A stretch of DNA of 64,000 nucleotides from Haloplasma contractile SSD-17B (GCF_000215935.2 NZ_AFNU02000004.1:186001-250000), one strand, 5' to 3'. Shown: positions 40,059 to 50,793, counted from the stretch's first letter. The notes: generated by a model from the letters alone, not told the origin. Made by a program: numbers and translations.

Positions 40059-40276
40059 TATTGTTTCTCTATTATATACACACCAAAGTCTTCAATTTCT
40101 ACTACATCTTTAGGGTAAAGTTTTTTTCCTCGGCGATTATCTAATTCTCCGTTGATTTTTATTTGGTATTCACTTAAAAATATTTTTACCATTCCACCAG
40201 ATTCACATATGTTTTCAAACTTCAAAAACTGACCTAGTGTAATATAATCAGAATTTATATAGACTTTTGTTTCCAT
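40058..40276 (-). CDS. yaaA: S4-domain RNA-binding protein YaaA
   Basis: A 72-residue protein with a single S4 fold (ITLGQFLKFENICESGGMVK, then KINGELDNRRGKKLYPKDVVEI). In Bacillus it is linked to ribosome assembly (RlbA). It sits between dnaN and recF as usual and overlaps recF by one base. Confidence 0.9.
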   Translation of the reverse strand: METKVYINSDYITLGQFLKFENICESGGMVKIFLSEYQIKINGELDNRRGKKLYPKDVVEIEDFGVYIIEKQ

Positions 40277-40703
40277 TTTATCACCCTTAAATACGTATTT
40301 ATCCTTATAAATTATATCATATTATTACCGTTTATAATAGTTATTTTTGTCAACTCGATAAGAAATAAAAGAGAATTTAATTTGATTCGTATATTCATTC
40401 TATTTCTTAACAAATGCTCTCTTAATTGCCTTTATTCTATATGACAAATTAGAGCAAAATATTTATAATAAATAAAAAGTTCCAAATAAATCCCATTAGT
40501 AATTATTTAAAATACTAACCTTGAAAATTAATAATCATTTTAAAATAGTTTGTAGTCTCAAGTTTTTTTTATAAGAAATATTAATATAGTAAGATTCTAT
40601 CCTTTAGCAACTTGACTAGGCAAACAAATGAAAAGAGGAAAACGGTTATTATGTTTTCCCCTATCTTATTAATATATATACATAATTTTGAAAATTATAC
40701 CAA
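40277..40703. other. gene-free stretch between yaaA and dnaN
   Basis: 427 AT-rich bases. The only clear element is the dnaN terminator at 40635-40661 (stem GAGGAAAAC/GTTTTCCCC with G-T pairing, T-rich on the minus strand). A promoter for the yaaA-recF-gyrBA operon is expected here, but I could not fix one with confidence. Confidence 0.55.
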
Positions 40704-41834
40704 TTACTCTATTCTTACAGGTAAAATTAGTTGAATAACTGAATCATCATCGGTTTTTAATATGAATGGTCTAACTTCTCCTGTGAACTGAATTTTAATA
40801 ACTTCAGACTCTAATACTTTAAGAGCATCTAATAAGTATTTAGAATTAAATCCAATTCTGATTGGTGAGCCTTCTTGACTAGTTGAATGGAGTTCTTCAA
40901 CGACACGTCCTACTTCTGGAGAGTCAAGTGAGACAATTGTTTTTTCATCATATATATCAAACTTAATGATATTAGTTGCCCCTTCACGTGATAATAATGA
41001 TACCCTGTCGATCACATGTATTAATTCGCTACGATTAAATTCAGTTGTAAGTCCAAATTCTTTCGGTATTAAACGAGATGTTTCAGGGTAATTTCCATCT
41101 AGTAATCTAGACTGGAATGTTAGGTTATTAATTTTAAATGACACAATATTAGGTGTTGAGTGTAATTCAACATTTCCACTCATTCCAGATAATATTTTTT
41201 CAAGTTCAATTAAACTTTTACCAGGAATGACGATATTAAGAGGTTCACTTGTATTGTTATCTAATTGAATCATTTTTTGAGATAATCGATAACTATCAGT
41301 AGCAATACATGTCAACATTTGATTCTCTAGTTTAAAATTAATACCTGTTAAAATCGGTCTATTTTCTGATAATGAAATAGAAATAGATGTTTGTTTAATT
41401 AATTCATTTAAATCCGCTATATTAATAGGAATCGGATTTTCTGCGCTGATTAATGATATATCTGGATATTCTCTAACATCTAAACAATTTAATGTGTAGT
41501 CAGAGTGACCAAAGTTAACTTTAATAAATTTATTTTCATAAAGAGCTATTTCAATGTTCTCATCTGTTACCTTTTTTAGCATGTCTAACATTAGACGTCC
41601 TGGTACTGCAGCTTCTCCCTCTTCTTCAACAAATATTTTTGTCGTATCGTGATCCTCAGTTGGTAAAAAATATTTAATTGTTATATTAGAATCACTCGCC
41701 ATTAATGTTATTCCCTGATTTGATGTTGAAATTTTAATTGATTTTAGTATAGGCATCGGTGTCTTAGTTGATAATGCTTTACTTACAATATTGATACCTT
41801 TAGCAAAATAATTACTCTTAATTTTAAACTTCAT
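40704..41834 (-). CDS. dnaN: DNA polymerase III sliding clamp (beta subunit)
   Basis: A 376-residue clamp with three similar domains: KFKIKSNYFAKGINIVSKALS at the start, the central segment RPILTGINFKLENQMLTCIATDSYRL, and the C-terminal end DDSVIQLILPVRIE, which matches the usual LPxR ending. It holds the replicative polymerase on DNA. Start supported by AAAGGAGGAATTCC. Confidence 0.97.
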   Translation of the reverse strand: MKFKIKSNYFAKGINIVSKALSTKTPMPILKSIKISTSNQGITLMASDSNITIKYFLPTEDHDTTKIFVEEEGEAAVPGRLMLDMLKKVTDENIEIALYENKFIKVNFGHSDYTLNCLDVREYPDISLISAENPIPINIADLNELIKQTSISISLSENRPILTGINFKLENQMLTCIATDSYRLSQKMIQLDNNTSEPLNIVIPGKSLIELEKILSGMSGNVELHSTPNIVSFKINNLTFQSRLLDGNYPETSRLIPKEFGLTTEFNRSELIHVIDRVSLLSREGATNIIKFDIYDEKTIVSLDSPEVGRVVEELHSTSQEGSPIRIGFNSKYLLDALKVLESEVIKIQFTGEVRPFILKTDDDSVIQLILPVRIE

Positions 41835-41849
41835 TTAGGAATTCCTCCT

Positions 41850-42003
41850 TTATATATTTATTATCTATTTTTTAATAATAATAGTAATAAGGCTTGTGGA
41901 AATGTGTAAAACAGTGAAAAATCGTGTCATATTTAGGTAATTTATTCAATATGGTGTTGAAATATCTGTATATAATTGTTGATTTTATACACAATCTGTC
42001 AAC
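41850..42003. promoter_or_regulatory. dnaN-dnaA intergenic part of oriC
   Basis: Contains TTATACACA (41985-41993, one mismatch to the DnaA box TTATCCACA), two weaker box-like sequences on the other strand (around 41894-41902 and 41903-41911), and an AT-rich tract with TAAT/TAGT-like triplets near 41865-41890 that could be an unwinding element. In Bacillus the unwinding region lies in this gap. Confidence 0.55.
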
Positions 42004-42005
42004 AA

Positions 42006-43352
42006 TTATTTTAATTTGTCGATTAATGTCTCTAAATCATTACTTAGATTATCATCTATGATTTTAAGCTTATTAATTTTTTGAATCGAATGCATGACGG
42101 TAGTATGATCCTTACCACCAAATTCTTTACCGATTTGTGGAAAAGAGGAACCAGTTAATTCACGACTTATATACATGGCTATTTGTCTAGGAAGCACAAA
42201 CTTAGCCTTTCGTGACTTTGATATCAATTGCTCAAATGGAATATTATAGTATTCGCAAACTTCTCGTTGAATATTAGTAATACTTACACTACCTAAACTC
42301 TGTACTTTAGGCAATATGTCTTTAAGGGCTTCTTTTGTAAGTTCTAGTGTGATTTCATTATTCATCATCGTGGCGTAAAATAGAACTCTCTTTAATGCAC
42401 CCTCTAATATTCTAATATTTGTTGAAAAGTTAGATGCAATGTATTCTAATATTTCACTGGGTATTTCATCATGATCAATTCGCTCTGATGCAATTTTTTT
42501 CTTTAATATATCAATACGTGTATGAACATCAGGTGCTTTAATATCTGCCTGTGTACCCCACTCAAAACGAGACGTTAGACGATCCATCATATCCTTTAAT
42601 TCATAAGCAGGGCGATCACTTGTAATAATAATTTGTTTATTTTCATTGTGCATACGCTCAAATATCTTAAAAAATTCAAGCTGTGATTGTTCCTTTTTAG
42701 CTAGGAATTGTATGTCATCTATCAGTAGAACATCTATATTGTTATATTTTTTATTAAACTCAGCATCTTTTTTTGTTTTTATTTTATTTATATAGTCTTC
42801 TATAAAAACTTCTGTTTTAACATATAATACTTTAATATTTTGGTCATTATCCAATATATAATTACCAATTGCTTGCATTAAATGTGTTTTACCAAGGCCT
42901 ACTCCCCCAAAAATATATAAAGGATTAATAATTGTACCAGGTCTATCTGCGACTTGTAGACCTAACATATAAGCAAAACGATTATTAGCACCAACGACAT
43001 AATTATCGAATGTATAGGTAGCTTTTAAATTATGTCTATATAGATTAGATATATTGGGATCAACGCTTGTAATATCAACTTTCTTATCTTTATTTATATA
43101 ATCTTCCGTTATAATCTTAACATCATAGGATTCATTTGCAACGATCTGAAGTAAACTTACAACTTTCCGTATATAAAACTGCTCGATCCTAGATTTGTGG
43201 AATTCTGTAGGAGCAACAACATATATTATGTTTTTGTAAAACTTGTATACCCGATCTACAGGTTTAAATATCTCTTCATAGATCTCAGGTTCATATTCTA
43301 TTTTAATTTCTTTTAGGGTTTCATTCCATAATGTTTGATACTTTTCATACAT
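42006..43352 (-). CDS. dnaA: chromosomal replication initiator DnaA
   Basis: A 448-residue initiator. N-terminal interaction domain, AAA+ domain with Walker A GGVGLGKTHLMQ and Walker B VLLIDDIQF, sensor LTSRFEWG, and domain IV with the box-binding GGKDHTTVMHSIQKI. The ATG at 43352 has AAAGGAG 8 bases upstream and gives the normal family length, while the frame's upstream extension has no support. It binds DnaA boxes on both sides of its own gene and opens the origin. Confidence 0.97.
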   Translation of the reverse strand: MYEKYQTLWNETLKEIKIEYEPEIYEEIFKPVDRVYKFYKNIIYVVAPTEFHKSRIEQFYIRKVVSLLQIVANESYDVKIITEDYINKDKKVDITSVDPNISNLYRHNLKATYTFDNYVVGANNRFAYMLGLQVADRPGTIINPLYIFGGVGLGKTHLMQAIGNYILDNDQNIKVLYVKTEVFIEDYINKIKTKKDAEFNKKYNNIDVLLIDDIQFLAKKEQSQLEFFKIFERMHNENKQIIITSDRPAYELKDMMDRLTSRFEWGTQADIKAPDVHTRIDILKKKIASERIDHDEIPSEILEYIASNFSTNIRILEGALKRVLFYATMMNNEITLELTKEALKDILPKVQSLGSVSITNIQREVCEYYNIPFEQLISKSRKAKFVLPRQIAMYISRELTGSSFPQIGKEFGGKDHTTVMHSIQKINKLKIIDDNLSNDLETLIDKLK

Positions 43353-43389
43353 ATATATTACTCCTTTGATACTATTTGATATAATTTTA

Positions 43390-43640
43390 CTATCTTTTTG
43401 TGGAAAAATAAACAATAAAGACTAAAAAAGTATAAATAAGTATAATTTATCCACATGTTTTGGATAATATATATAGAAGAAAGATACGTTTTACATTGTA
43501 TGGGAATAAAATAAATAGATATAGCATTATGTAAACGTTTTTTCCACTTTTCAACAGAATTGTGAATTAACAAGCTGTTATTAATGTATAAATCTGTTGA
43601 AAAATGAAATAAGTAATGATCTATATAATTTAATCTGTTA
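43390..43640. promoter_or_regulatory. dnaA-rpmH intergenic part of oriC with DnaA boxes
   Basis: A perfect DnaA box TTATCCACA (43447-43455), TGTGGAAAA on the opposite strand (43399-43407, one mismatch), TTTTCCACT (43540-43548) and further weak boxes, in AT-rich DNA. Genes diverge from here. Together with the dnaN-dnaA gap this is the likely bipartite replication origin. Confidence 0.8.
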
Positions 43641-43646
43641 AATAAG

Positions 43647-43675
43647 TTGACAATATAACAAAAAACACTTATAAT
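43647..43675 (+). promoter_or_regulatory. promoter of rpmH
   Basis: Perfect TTGACA (43647-43652) and TATAAT (43670-43675) with 17 bases between them. Confidence 0.92.
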
Positions 43676-43712
43676 GTGTAGCGTATGTTTCTTATACGGA
43701 GGTGTATTTACA

Positions 43713-43847
43713 ATGAAAAGAACATGGCAACCGAATAAACGTAAACGTAATAAAACGCATGGATTCCGTGCTAGAATGTCAACTCCTACTGGTCGTCGAG
43801 TATTAGCTCGTAGACGTAAAAAAGGTAGAAAGAAGCTGACAGTTTAA
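43713..43847 (+). CDS. rpmH: 50S ribosomal protein L34
   Basis: A 44-residue, highly basic protein. It begins [18 protein letters not shown] and ends KKGRKKLTV, all family-typical. Ribosome-binding site GGAGGTG. It precedes rnpA as in nearly all bacteria, but a strong terminator stands between them. Confidence 0.98.
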   Translation: MKRTWQPNKRKRNKTHGFRARMSTPTGRRVLARRRKKGRKKLTV

Positions 43848-43878
43848 AGACCACTGCTATAAATACAGTGGTCTTTTT
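43847..43878 (+). terminator. rpmH terminator
   Basis: AAGACCACTG pairs with CAGTGGTCTT around a 9-base loop, followed by T. It would attenuate transcription into rnpA. Confidence 0.88.
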
Positions 43879-44009
43879 AGCAGTAATAGATCTTTTAAAG
43901 GATTAATGCATAAAAATGAACGATATGAAAAATTCTAATCAGGATTATAAATTTTAAAGTTAGAAAAAAATCAGTTCATTTAAATTAGCATTAATTTACT
44001 GGTGATAAA

Positions 44010-44348
44010 ATGAAAAAAGAATATATGATTAAAAAAAATTATGATATAAGTTATATAATAAAGAAAAAGAACTCTGTTGCTAATAAGTATTTTGTTATGT
44101 ACAAATTACAAAACAAGCAAACAGAGCATTTTCGCATTGCTGTATCTGTAAGTAAAAAAATAGGGAATGCAGTTGTGAGAAATAGATTAAAGAGGCAAAT
44201 AAAATCAGTAATTTATAACAATCGATTTCATATTAATAAAAACTATGATATATTAATTATAGCAAGAAAGGGAATAGAAGATTTAGAGTTTTCTAAACTA
44301 CAAGAATCCCTTATCAACTGTTTAAAAAAAGCAAAACTATATGATTGA
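44010..44348 (+). CDS. rnpA: ribonuclease P protein component
   Basis: A 112-residue basic protein with the RNR motif in KKIGNAVVRNRLKRQIK (~50-66) and the typical start KKEYMIKKNYDISYIIKKKN. It assists RNase P RNA in 5' processing of tRNA precursors. It ends in TGA, one of the genes showing that UGA is a stop here. It is 14 bases upstream of yidC. Confidence 0.95.
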   Translation: MKKEYMIKKNYDISYIIKKKNSVANKYFVMYKLQNKQTEHFRIAVSVSKKIGNAVVRNRLKRQIKSVIYNNRFHINKNYDILIIARKGIEDLEFSKLQESLINCLKKAKLYD

Positions 44349-44362
44349 GAGGATAGAATAAA

Positions 44363-45229
44363 ATGAAAAACAAGTTAAGGAAATTAAGTTTGTTAGCAAT
44401 CACTTTAATAGGACTAGCTTCAATGACAGGTTGTAGTCCTTACCAAGATGGTGACAGAAATTTACCACGAACAGAATTTAATGGTTTTTGGGATAATTAT
44501 TTAGTTCAACCTATTTCTTGGGTACTACACCAAATGTCTGAAAATACTGGGGAATTTGCAATAGGTATTATTCTGACTACTATAATCGTAAGAACAGTAT
44601 TATTCCCAGTTTATACAAAAACGAACGAATCGTCACAAAAAATGCAGGAAGTTCAACCACAAATGAAAAAACTTCAGGCAAAATATGCAGGGAAAACAGA
44701 TCCTGAATCAAAACAAAAAATGCAAGTGGAAATGATGGCTTTATATAAAGAACATGGTGTAAATCCTTTAGCCGGATGTATTATGCCGTTTCTACAAATG
44801 CCAGTCTTCATGGCAATGTATCACTCAGTGGTAAGAACACCAACGATACAGAAATTTGGTCCATTTATCGATAAAACAGATACAATGCATTTCTTAGGAT
44901 TAAACTTAAGTGATTCTCCAATTGTAACTGGTGATGGTTTTACAATAACAGGTATTGAATACTTAATATTACCAATATTAGTTGCTGCTACCTCTATCTT
45001 AATGCAACGTGTATCAATGTATGGAATGAGCGAGGAAGCTAAAAACAATCCAATGATGAAAAATATGTTATTTATCATGCCGGTTATGATGTTAGTGTTC
45101 TCATCTATTCAACCAATTGCACTGGCATTATATTGGTTCGTAGGTAATATTTACTCTACACTACAAATTGTCTTTGTTAAAAACCCATTTGATTTTAAAA
45201 TAATCGAAAAATTAAAGTTTAAAAAGTAA
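44363..45229 (+). CDS. yidC: membrane protein insertase YidC/Oxa1 (SpoIIIJ type)
   Basis: A 288-residue lipoprotein-type insertase: signal peptide with lipobox LASMTGC (Cys ~24), the hydrophilic-groove helix region AIGIILTTIIVRTVLFPVYT with the conserved Arg, the coiled-coil hairpin (MQEVQPQMKKLQAKY), GCIMPFLQMPVFMAMYHSV and three further helices. It inserts and folds membrane proteins. Operon rnpA-yidC-jag as in Bacillus. Confidence 0.96.
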   Translation: MKNKLRKLSLLAITLIGLASMTGCSPYQDGDRNLPRTEFNGFWDNYLVQPISWVLHQMSENTGEFAIGIILTTIIVRTVLFPVYTKTNESSQKMQEVQPQMKKLQAKYAGKTDPESKQKMQVEMMALYKEHGVNPLAGCIMPFLQMPVFMAMYHSVVRTPTIQKFGPFIDKTDTMHFLGLNLSDSPIVTGDGFTITGIEYLILPILVAATSILMQRVSMYGMSEEAKNNPMMKNMLFIMPVMMLVFSSIQPIALALYWFVGNIYSTLQIVFVKNPFDFKIIEKLKFKK

Positions 45230-45255
45230 CAACCCTATAGAAAGAAGGTCTTGTC

Positions 45256-45873
45256 ATGAAAAAGAGAATCTTAGAAGCGAAAAACCTTGATGAAGTAAAA
45301 AAAGAATCGATATCTATATTCAATGTTTCACTCGATGATCTTTCTTTTGAGGTAATCAAAGAGAAAAAAGGAATTTTAGGAATTGGTTCTTCTGTTACAG
45401 TAGAAGTTACTCTAAATATTGATCCGTTTGAAGAAACATTAAAGTATCTAAATGCTATAATGGAACAAATGGATATTGATGCTAAAATTGAAATGATTAC
45501 ATCTAATAAAGAAGTAAAATATAATATTTTTACTAATCATAATCCAATATTAATTGGTAGGGAAGGTCGAACACTAGACTCTTTACAACACATAACAAGA
45601 CAAGTCATCAATCGCTTCTCAGATGAACGAATTATATGTTCAGTAGATATTGGTGGATATAAACAAAAGCGAATTACGCAATTAGAAATTTTAGCAACTA
45701 AAACTGCTAAAGAAGTTGCAAGAACAAAAGTTCCTGTAAAATTAGATCCAATGAATTCATATGAAAGACGTATCATTCATACGAAACTAGCTGAATGGCG
45801 AGATGTCTATACCGAATCAGTAGGAGAGAGTCCGAATAGACGTTTAATTATAAAACCGAGACGAAAAAGATAA
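45256..45873 (+). CDS. khpB: RNA-binding protein Jag/KhpB
   Basis: A 205-residue protein with a Jag N-terminal domain (KKRILEAKNLDEVKKESI...GILGIGS), a KH domain with the GREG loop (NPILIGREGRTLDSLQHIT) and a C-terminal R3H domain (YERRIIHTKLAEWRDV). KhpB pairs with KhpA as a small-RNA/mRNA-binding complex linked to cell division and envelope control in other Firmicutes. It follows yidC by 26 bases. Confidence 0.93.
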   Translation: MKKRILEAKNLDEVKKESISIFNVSLDDLSFEVIKEKKGILGIGSSVTVEVTLNIDPFEETLKYLNAIMEQMDIDAKIEMITSNKEVKYNIFTNHNPILIGREGRTLDSLQHITRQVINRFSDERIICSVDIGGYKQKRITQLEILATKTAKEVARTKVPVKLDPMNSYERRIIHTKLAEWRDVYTESVGESPNRRLIIKPRRKR

Positions 45874-46078
45874 TAAACGATAAACTGCGTCGATTGATGC
45901 AGTTTTTTCTATATGTAGCGAGTAGAACAGCAAAAATTAAAGAATAGAATTATAGGTTAACACTTAGCATATAGACTAGTTAAGAACGATAAAAAAAGAA
46001 ATAATAAATATTTATGTACGATATACAACAAACTAAACTATATATATAATCTTATAACTTAATAAGTAGGTGAACGTA

Positions 46079-47437
46079 ATGTTTGATGATACAATCGTTG
46101 CAATATCAACTGCACTAGGAGAAGGAGCAATATCCATTGTAAGGTTAAGTGGGCCTGATTCAATTGAAATTGCGAATAAACTATTTAAAGGGAAAGACTT
46201 AATGGATGTAAAAAGCCATACCATCCATTATGGTCATATATATGAACCTGAGACAGACTCTATTCTTGATGAGGTTATGTTGACTGTTTTAAAAAGCCCA
46301 AGAACGTATACAAAAGAAGATATTATAGAAATTAATTGCCACGGTGGAATATATATTACGAACAAGGTATTAGAATTAACTTTAACGATGGGGGCTCGTT
46401 TAGCAGAACCAGGCGAATTTACAAAACGAGCATTCTTAAATGGTAGAATAGATTTAGCACAAGCTGAATCAGTTATGGATTTAATAAATGCCAAGACGGA
46501 AGAATCACTAACAGTTGCTATGAAAGGTGTTGACGGTAGGGTATCTAAACTCGTTACTCATCTAAGAGAGCAAGTCTTGCAAGTAATCGCTAATATAGAA
46601 GTGAATATAGATTATCCTGAATATGATGATGCAATTGAAATGTCAAATGAACTGTTAAAGCCTCTCATAAACAATGTTATATTAGAACTAAATCGTATTT
46701 TAGAAGTTGCGAAAACAGGAAAAATTATTAGAGAAGGAATTAAAACAGCGATTATTGGAAGACCTAATGTTGGAAAATCAAGTCTATTAAATAAATTAAT
46801 GCGAGAAGAGCGAGCTATTGTAACTGAAATTGCAGGAACCACGCGTGATGTCATAGAAGGATTTATTAATATTGGTGGAATCGCACTAAAACTAGTTGAT
46901 ACTGCAGGAATTAGAGAGACGGAAGATCTTGTTGAAGCAATTGGTGTAGAACGGTCGAAGCAGGCGATAAGTGAAGCTGAACTTGTACTTTTAGTACTTA
47001 ATAATAGTGAACCATTAACGGAGGAAGATCGTTTACTACTTGACTTAACCAAGGACAAGCAACGGATTATTTTAATTAACAAGTCAGACTTAGAGTCAAA
47101 GATTGATAAGTCAAAACTTAATAATTTTATAGAAACATCAATGGTCGAGGATATTGGTATTGAGGACATTGAAGAAAAAGTAAAACAACTCTTTGATTTA
47201 GGTGAGATTAAAACAAAGGATATGACCTATATTTCAAATACTCGCCATATTGCAAAGCTAAGAATTGCAAGAGAATCACTTGAAAATGCTAGTCGAGCAA
47301 TTGAGATGGAAGTACCAGTCGACATGGTAGAGGTTGATGTCAAGGAAGCGTGGATTGCTTTAGGCGAAATTTTAGGAAAAGAAGTAGGAGATTCGCTACT
47401 TGATGAACTTTTCAGTAAATTCTGCTTAGGAAAGTAA
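46079..47437 (+). CDS. mnmE: tRNA modification GTPase MnmE
   Basis: A 452-residue protein: N-terminal formyl-THF-binding domain (DDTIVAISTALGEGAISIVRLSG), helical domain, and an inserted G domain with GRPNVGKSSLLN, DTAGI and NKSD. The C-terminal FCLGK carries the catalytic-region cysteine. With MnmG it makes the (carboxymethyl)aminomethyl group at U34 of some tRNAs. I use the ATG at 46079 behind AGGTGA rather than the GTG at 46070. Its usual neighbour mnmG is 5.3 kb away. Confidence 0.96.
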   Translation: MFDDTIVAISTALGEGAISIVRLSGPDSIEIANKLFKGKDLMDVKSHTIHYGHIYEPETDSILDEVMLTVLKSPRTYTKEDIIEINCHGGIYITNKVLELTLTMGARLAEPGEFTKRAFLNGRIDLAQAESVMDLINAKTEESLTVAMKGVDGRVSKLVTHLREQVLQVIANIEVNIDYPEYDDAIEMSNELLKPLINNVILELNRILEVAKTGKIIREGIKTAIIGRPNVGKSSLLNKLMREERAIVTEIAGTTRDVIEGFINIGGIALKLVDTAGIRETEDLVEAIGVERSKQAISEAELVLLVLNNSEPLTEEDRLLLDLTKDKQRIILINKSDLESKIDKSKLNNFIETSMVEDIGIEDIEEKVKQLFDLGEIKTKDMTYISNTRHIAKLRIARESLENASRAIEMEVPVDMVEVDVKEAWIALGEILGKEVGDSLLDELFSKFCLGK

Positions 47438-47590
47438 ACTATGTAATTATTATAATAAAAATTGCATAGGATAATAATGTATAATCGATTTATAAGAAGT
47501 TACAGCCATATATAATAAAAATTAGTTGCAACGAAAATTAAAACTGTTTGCATAGAATCACGCAATATTTTATTATTAATCTCAAAATGG

Positions 47591-47619
47591 TTGACAAAAT
47601 TTTTATTATAGTGTAAAAC
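47591..47619 (+). promoter_or_regulatory. promoter of the rmuC-asnS T-box transcript
   Basis: Perfect TTGACA (47591-47596) and TAAAAC (47614-47619) with 17 bases spacing, ~25 bases before the T-box leader begins. Confidence 0.7.
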
Positions 47620-47639
47620 TAATACTATATTATAAGAAC

Positions 47640-47885
47640 TATGAAGAGGATAGTAACTTTTATTGGTCGTTCTAGCGAGTTAGGGATGGTGTGAGCCTAA
47701 TACAGATATAAAAGTGAATAACACCTTGGAGTTTCTTACCGAAATTAGATATCTAAGAGTAGGATAAGACGGTTTCCTACCGTTAAAAAGGTTCCTAAAG
47801 TGGTCACTTTTTGACAACTAGGGTGGTACCGCGGATTTTACAGCCATTCGTCCCTATCTATAATACGGGAGTGGCTGTTTTTTTA
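47640..47885 (+). promoter_or_regulatory. T-box leader (Asn specifier) of rmuC-asnS
   Basis: Stem I region with GTGAATAACACC, in which AAC is the asparagine specifier codon, then the T-box AGGGTGGTACCGCG (47820-47833), and the terminator CAGCCA/TGGCTG with eight T (47841-47885). Uncharged tRNA-Asn should permit read-through into the genes downstream. The first gene is rmuC, so a DNA-maintenance gene is placed under asparagine-charging control. Confidence 0.92.
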
Positions 47886-48031
47886 TTGGAGTAAATTCCT
47901 ATCATACAACATTTATTTTTAAAGTTAACATAGGAATCATCACAGGGTGATATCATTATTAGTAAAAAGAAAATGGTTGAGATGTGAGTCGAGTTGATTA
48001 TTCAGCTAATCTATTATAAAGGTGTGAGGGA

Positions 48032-49366
48032 ATGGAGTCTATTTTACAAGGTCTTAATACGGTACTATTGATTGTTGTTATAATCTTACTTCTTATAAGC
48101 ATAGTAAAGAAATCTAGTCACCGTATACAGTTAAATCAAGATCAATTAATTGATTTAAGTAAAACAATTGAATCAAGTCAACAAGAACATTTATACAAAC
48201 TACAGAAATCAATTTCAGAAGATTTTGCATTATTAAGAGAAAACATTGTAAAAAACATTGCGCATTATAATAGTCAAACGAATAAAGAAATGTATGATTT
48301 TCAAAATAAACTCTATCAAGAAATGGAGAAAGTGATCAAAAACTTAAATGACTTTGCGGTTTATACTCATAAGGAATTGTTGAAATTTCAAAATGGCTTA
48401 AATAAAGATCAAAATCACTTTAAGGATGGACTTAGAAAAGAAATTAACTATCACTTTGAACGATTAAATAGAAATTTAGACAAAAACTTAGAAATGATTA
48501 ATAATAAAGTAGAAACTAGATTGAATGAAGGTTTAGAGAAGACTCATAAAACATTTAATAGTATACTCGAACGATTAAGTAAAATAGATGAAGCACAGAA
48601 AAAAATAGAAAGTTTATCAACGAATATCGTATCATTACAAGATATTTTAACTGATAAGAAAAGTAGAGGTACATTTGGTGAAATTCAATTAAGTCAAATT
48701 TTATCCTCTATATTCGGACAAAATAATCAAAAGATTTATGAGAATCAAAAACGTTTATCAAACGGAAGTATTGTTGATGTAATGTTACATACTCCAGAGC
48801 CACTAGGACACATAGCAATTGACTCAAAGTTTCCACTAGAAAATTATAAAAGGATGACCGAGCAAACATTAAGTGATTCTGAAAGAATGAGAGCTAAGCG
48901 TATATTTAAACAAGATTTAAAGAAACATATAGACGATATTAATAGCAAGTACATTATACCGAATGAAACAGCAACTCAAGCTATTATGTTTATACCTGCC
49001 GAGGCTGTTTTTGCAGAGATTAATGCGTATCATCATGATATTATTGAATATTCACAACAAAAACGGGTTTGGATCACATCGCCTACTACTTTAATGTCTT
49101 TACTTACAACCGTTCAAGTTGTTTTAAGAAACTTAGAACGTGATAAATACACGACGATTATTCATGAAGAATTAAATAAGTTAGGATCGGAATTTAAACG
49201 CTATAAATCAAGATGGGATAAACTATCAAAGAATATCGATCAAGTATCGAAAAATGTAAAAGAGCTTCATACAACATCAGATAAAATTAATCATCGTTTT
49301 AATTCAATATCAAAAGTAGATTTAGAAGAACTGAATAATTCAGATTATCTAGATATAAATAATTAA
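48032..49366 (+). CDS. rmuC: DNA recombination protein RmuC
   Basis: A 444-residue protein with an N-terminal membrane helix ([19 protein letters not shown]), a long coiled coil (~35-205), and the RmuC nuclease-like core: [31 protein letters not shown], and [19 protein letters not shown]. The PD-(D/E)XK-like residues Asp-Ser-Lys are kept. RmuC limits DNA inversions at short repeats in E. coli. Here it lies 13 bases upstream of asnS in the T-box operon. Confidence 0.92.
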   Translation: MESILQGLNTVLLIVVIILLLISIVKKSSHRIQLNQDQLIDLSKTIESSQQEHLYKLQKSISEDFALLRENIVKNIAHYNSQTNKEMYDFQNKLYQEMEKVIKNLNDFAVYTHKELLKFQNGLNKDQNHFKDGLRKEINYHFERLNRNLDKNLEMINNKVETRLNEGLEKTHKTFNSILERLSKIDEAQKKIESLSTNIVSLQDILTDKKSRGTFGEIQLSQILSSIFGQNNQKIYENQKRLSNGSIVDVMLHTPEPLGHIAIDSKFPLENYKRMTEQTLSDSERMRAKRIFKQDLKKHIDDINSKYIIPNETATQAIMFIPAEAVFAEINAYHHDIIEYSQQKRVWITSPTTLMSLLTTVQVVLRNLERDKYTTIIHEELNKLGSEFKRYKSRWDKLSKNIDQVSKNVKELHTTSDKINHRFNSISKVDLEELNNSDYLDINN

Positions 49367-49379
49367 GGAGGAGTTTAAA

Positions 49380-50774
49380 ATGGAACAAGTAACAGTTAGA
49401 CAGCTGTATAGAAACCTAAGCCGTTACGAGGACAAAGAAGTAGAAATAAGAGGTTGGGTGAGAAACAATCGTGCACAAAAGAAATTTGGATTTTTAATGA
49501 TTAATGATGGAACATTCTTTGAAACAATTCAAGTTGTATATGAAGATGAATTCCTATCTAACTTTAAAGAAGCAAGTAAGATTCGTGTAGGATCAGCTTT
49601 GAAGATAAGTGGGATTGTAATCAAGACCGAGGGTGCAAAGCAGCCGTTTGAAATAAAAGCTAGAGAAGTACACATCGAAGGGGACAGCCCTGAAGACTAC
49701 CCTATGCAACCAAAGAGACACTCGAGAGAGTTCTTACGAGAAGTCGCACACTTGAGACCAAGAACCAATTTATTTACAGCAGTGTTTAGAATACGATCAC
49801 TTGCTTCGCATGCTATTCACTCATTCTTCCAAGAAAAGAACTTTGTTTATGTTCATACTCCAATCATTACATCTTCTGATGCAGAAGGAGCAGGCGAAAC
49901 ATTCCGAGTAAGTACATTAGATTTAAATAATGTGCCAATGACAGAAGAAGGCACAATTGACTTTAAGCGTGACTTCTTTGGAAAACCTTCAAACCTTACC
50001 GTTTCTGGTCAATTAGAAGCTGAAATATTTGCGCTTGCTTTTAAGGATGTATATACATTTGGACCTACATTTCGTGCTGAAAAATCAAACACATCGCGTC
50101 ATGCTTCTGAATTCTGGATGGTCGAACCTGAAATTGCTTTTGCTGATTTAGAAGATGATATGTATCTTGCAGAAGATATGGTAAAATATATCATTAAGTA
50201 TGTATTAGAAAAAGCACCTGAGGAAATGGCTTTTTTAAATAAATTTGTGGACAAAGGATTATTAAAGCGATTAGATTCAGTTGTGAATAGTAAGTTTAAG
50301 CGAATTGCCTATACGGAGGCTATTGAAATATTAAAAAAAGCGGATAAAACGTTTGAAAATAATGTAGAGTGGGGAATTGACTTAGCCACTGAACATGAAC
50401 GCTATCTAACTGAGGAACACTTCAATGCCCCTGTTTTTGTTACAGATTGGCCTAAAGATATTAAAGCCTTCTATATGCGCATAAATGACGATAACAAAAC
50501 AGTAGCTGCTATGGATTTATTAGTACCAGGCAGTGGTGAACTAATAGGAGGATCACAACGTGAAGAGCGTTTAGAGGTACTAGAAAAACGCATGGAAGAA
50601 ATGAATGTTCCGAAGGAAGATTTATGGTGGTACTTAGACTTGCGTAAGTATGGTGGTGTAAAGCATGCTGGTTATGGATTAGGTTTTGAACGTATGCTTA
50701 TGTATTTAACAGGGGTAGAAAACATCCGTGACGTAATTCCATTTCCACGTACGCCTAATAACATTGAATTTTAA
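49380..50774 (+). CDS. asnS: asparaginyl-tRNA synthetase
   Basis: A 464-residue class IIb synthetase. N-terminal OB anticodon-binding domain ([24 protein letters not shown]), then motif 2 ([25 protein letters not shown] in parts: [17 protein letters not shown]) and motif 3 ([29 protein letters not shown]). The HASEFWM-E pattern and the long spacing in the catalytic domain fit AsnRS rather than AspRS. The Asn T-box upstream supports this call. Strong AAGGAGGAG before the ATG. Confidence 0.96.
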   Translation: MEQVTVRQLYRNLSRYEDKEVEIRGWVRNNRAQKKFGFLMINDGTFFETIQVVYEDEFLSNFKEASKIRVGSALKISGIVIKTEGAKQPFEIKAREVHIEGDSPEDYPMQPKRHSREFLREVAHLRPRTNLFTAVFRIRSLASHAIHSFFQEKNFVYVHTPIITSSDAEGAGETFRVSTLDLNNVPMTEEGTIDFKRDFFGKPSNLTVSGQLEAEIFALAFKDVYTFGPTFRAEKSNTSRHASEFWMVEPEIAFADLEDDMYLAEDMVKYIIKYVLEKAPEEMAFLNKFVDKGLLKRLDSVVNSKFKRIAYTEAIEILKKADKTFENNVEWGIDLATEHERYLTEEHFNAPVFVTDWPKDIKAFYMRINDDNKTVAAMDLLVPGSGELIGGSQREERLEVLEKRMEEMNVPKEDLWWYLDLRKYGGVKHAGYGLGFERMLMYLTGVENIRDVIPFPRTPNNIEF

Positions 50775-50793
50775 AAAGCAAATCATACAAGAC

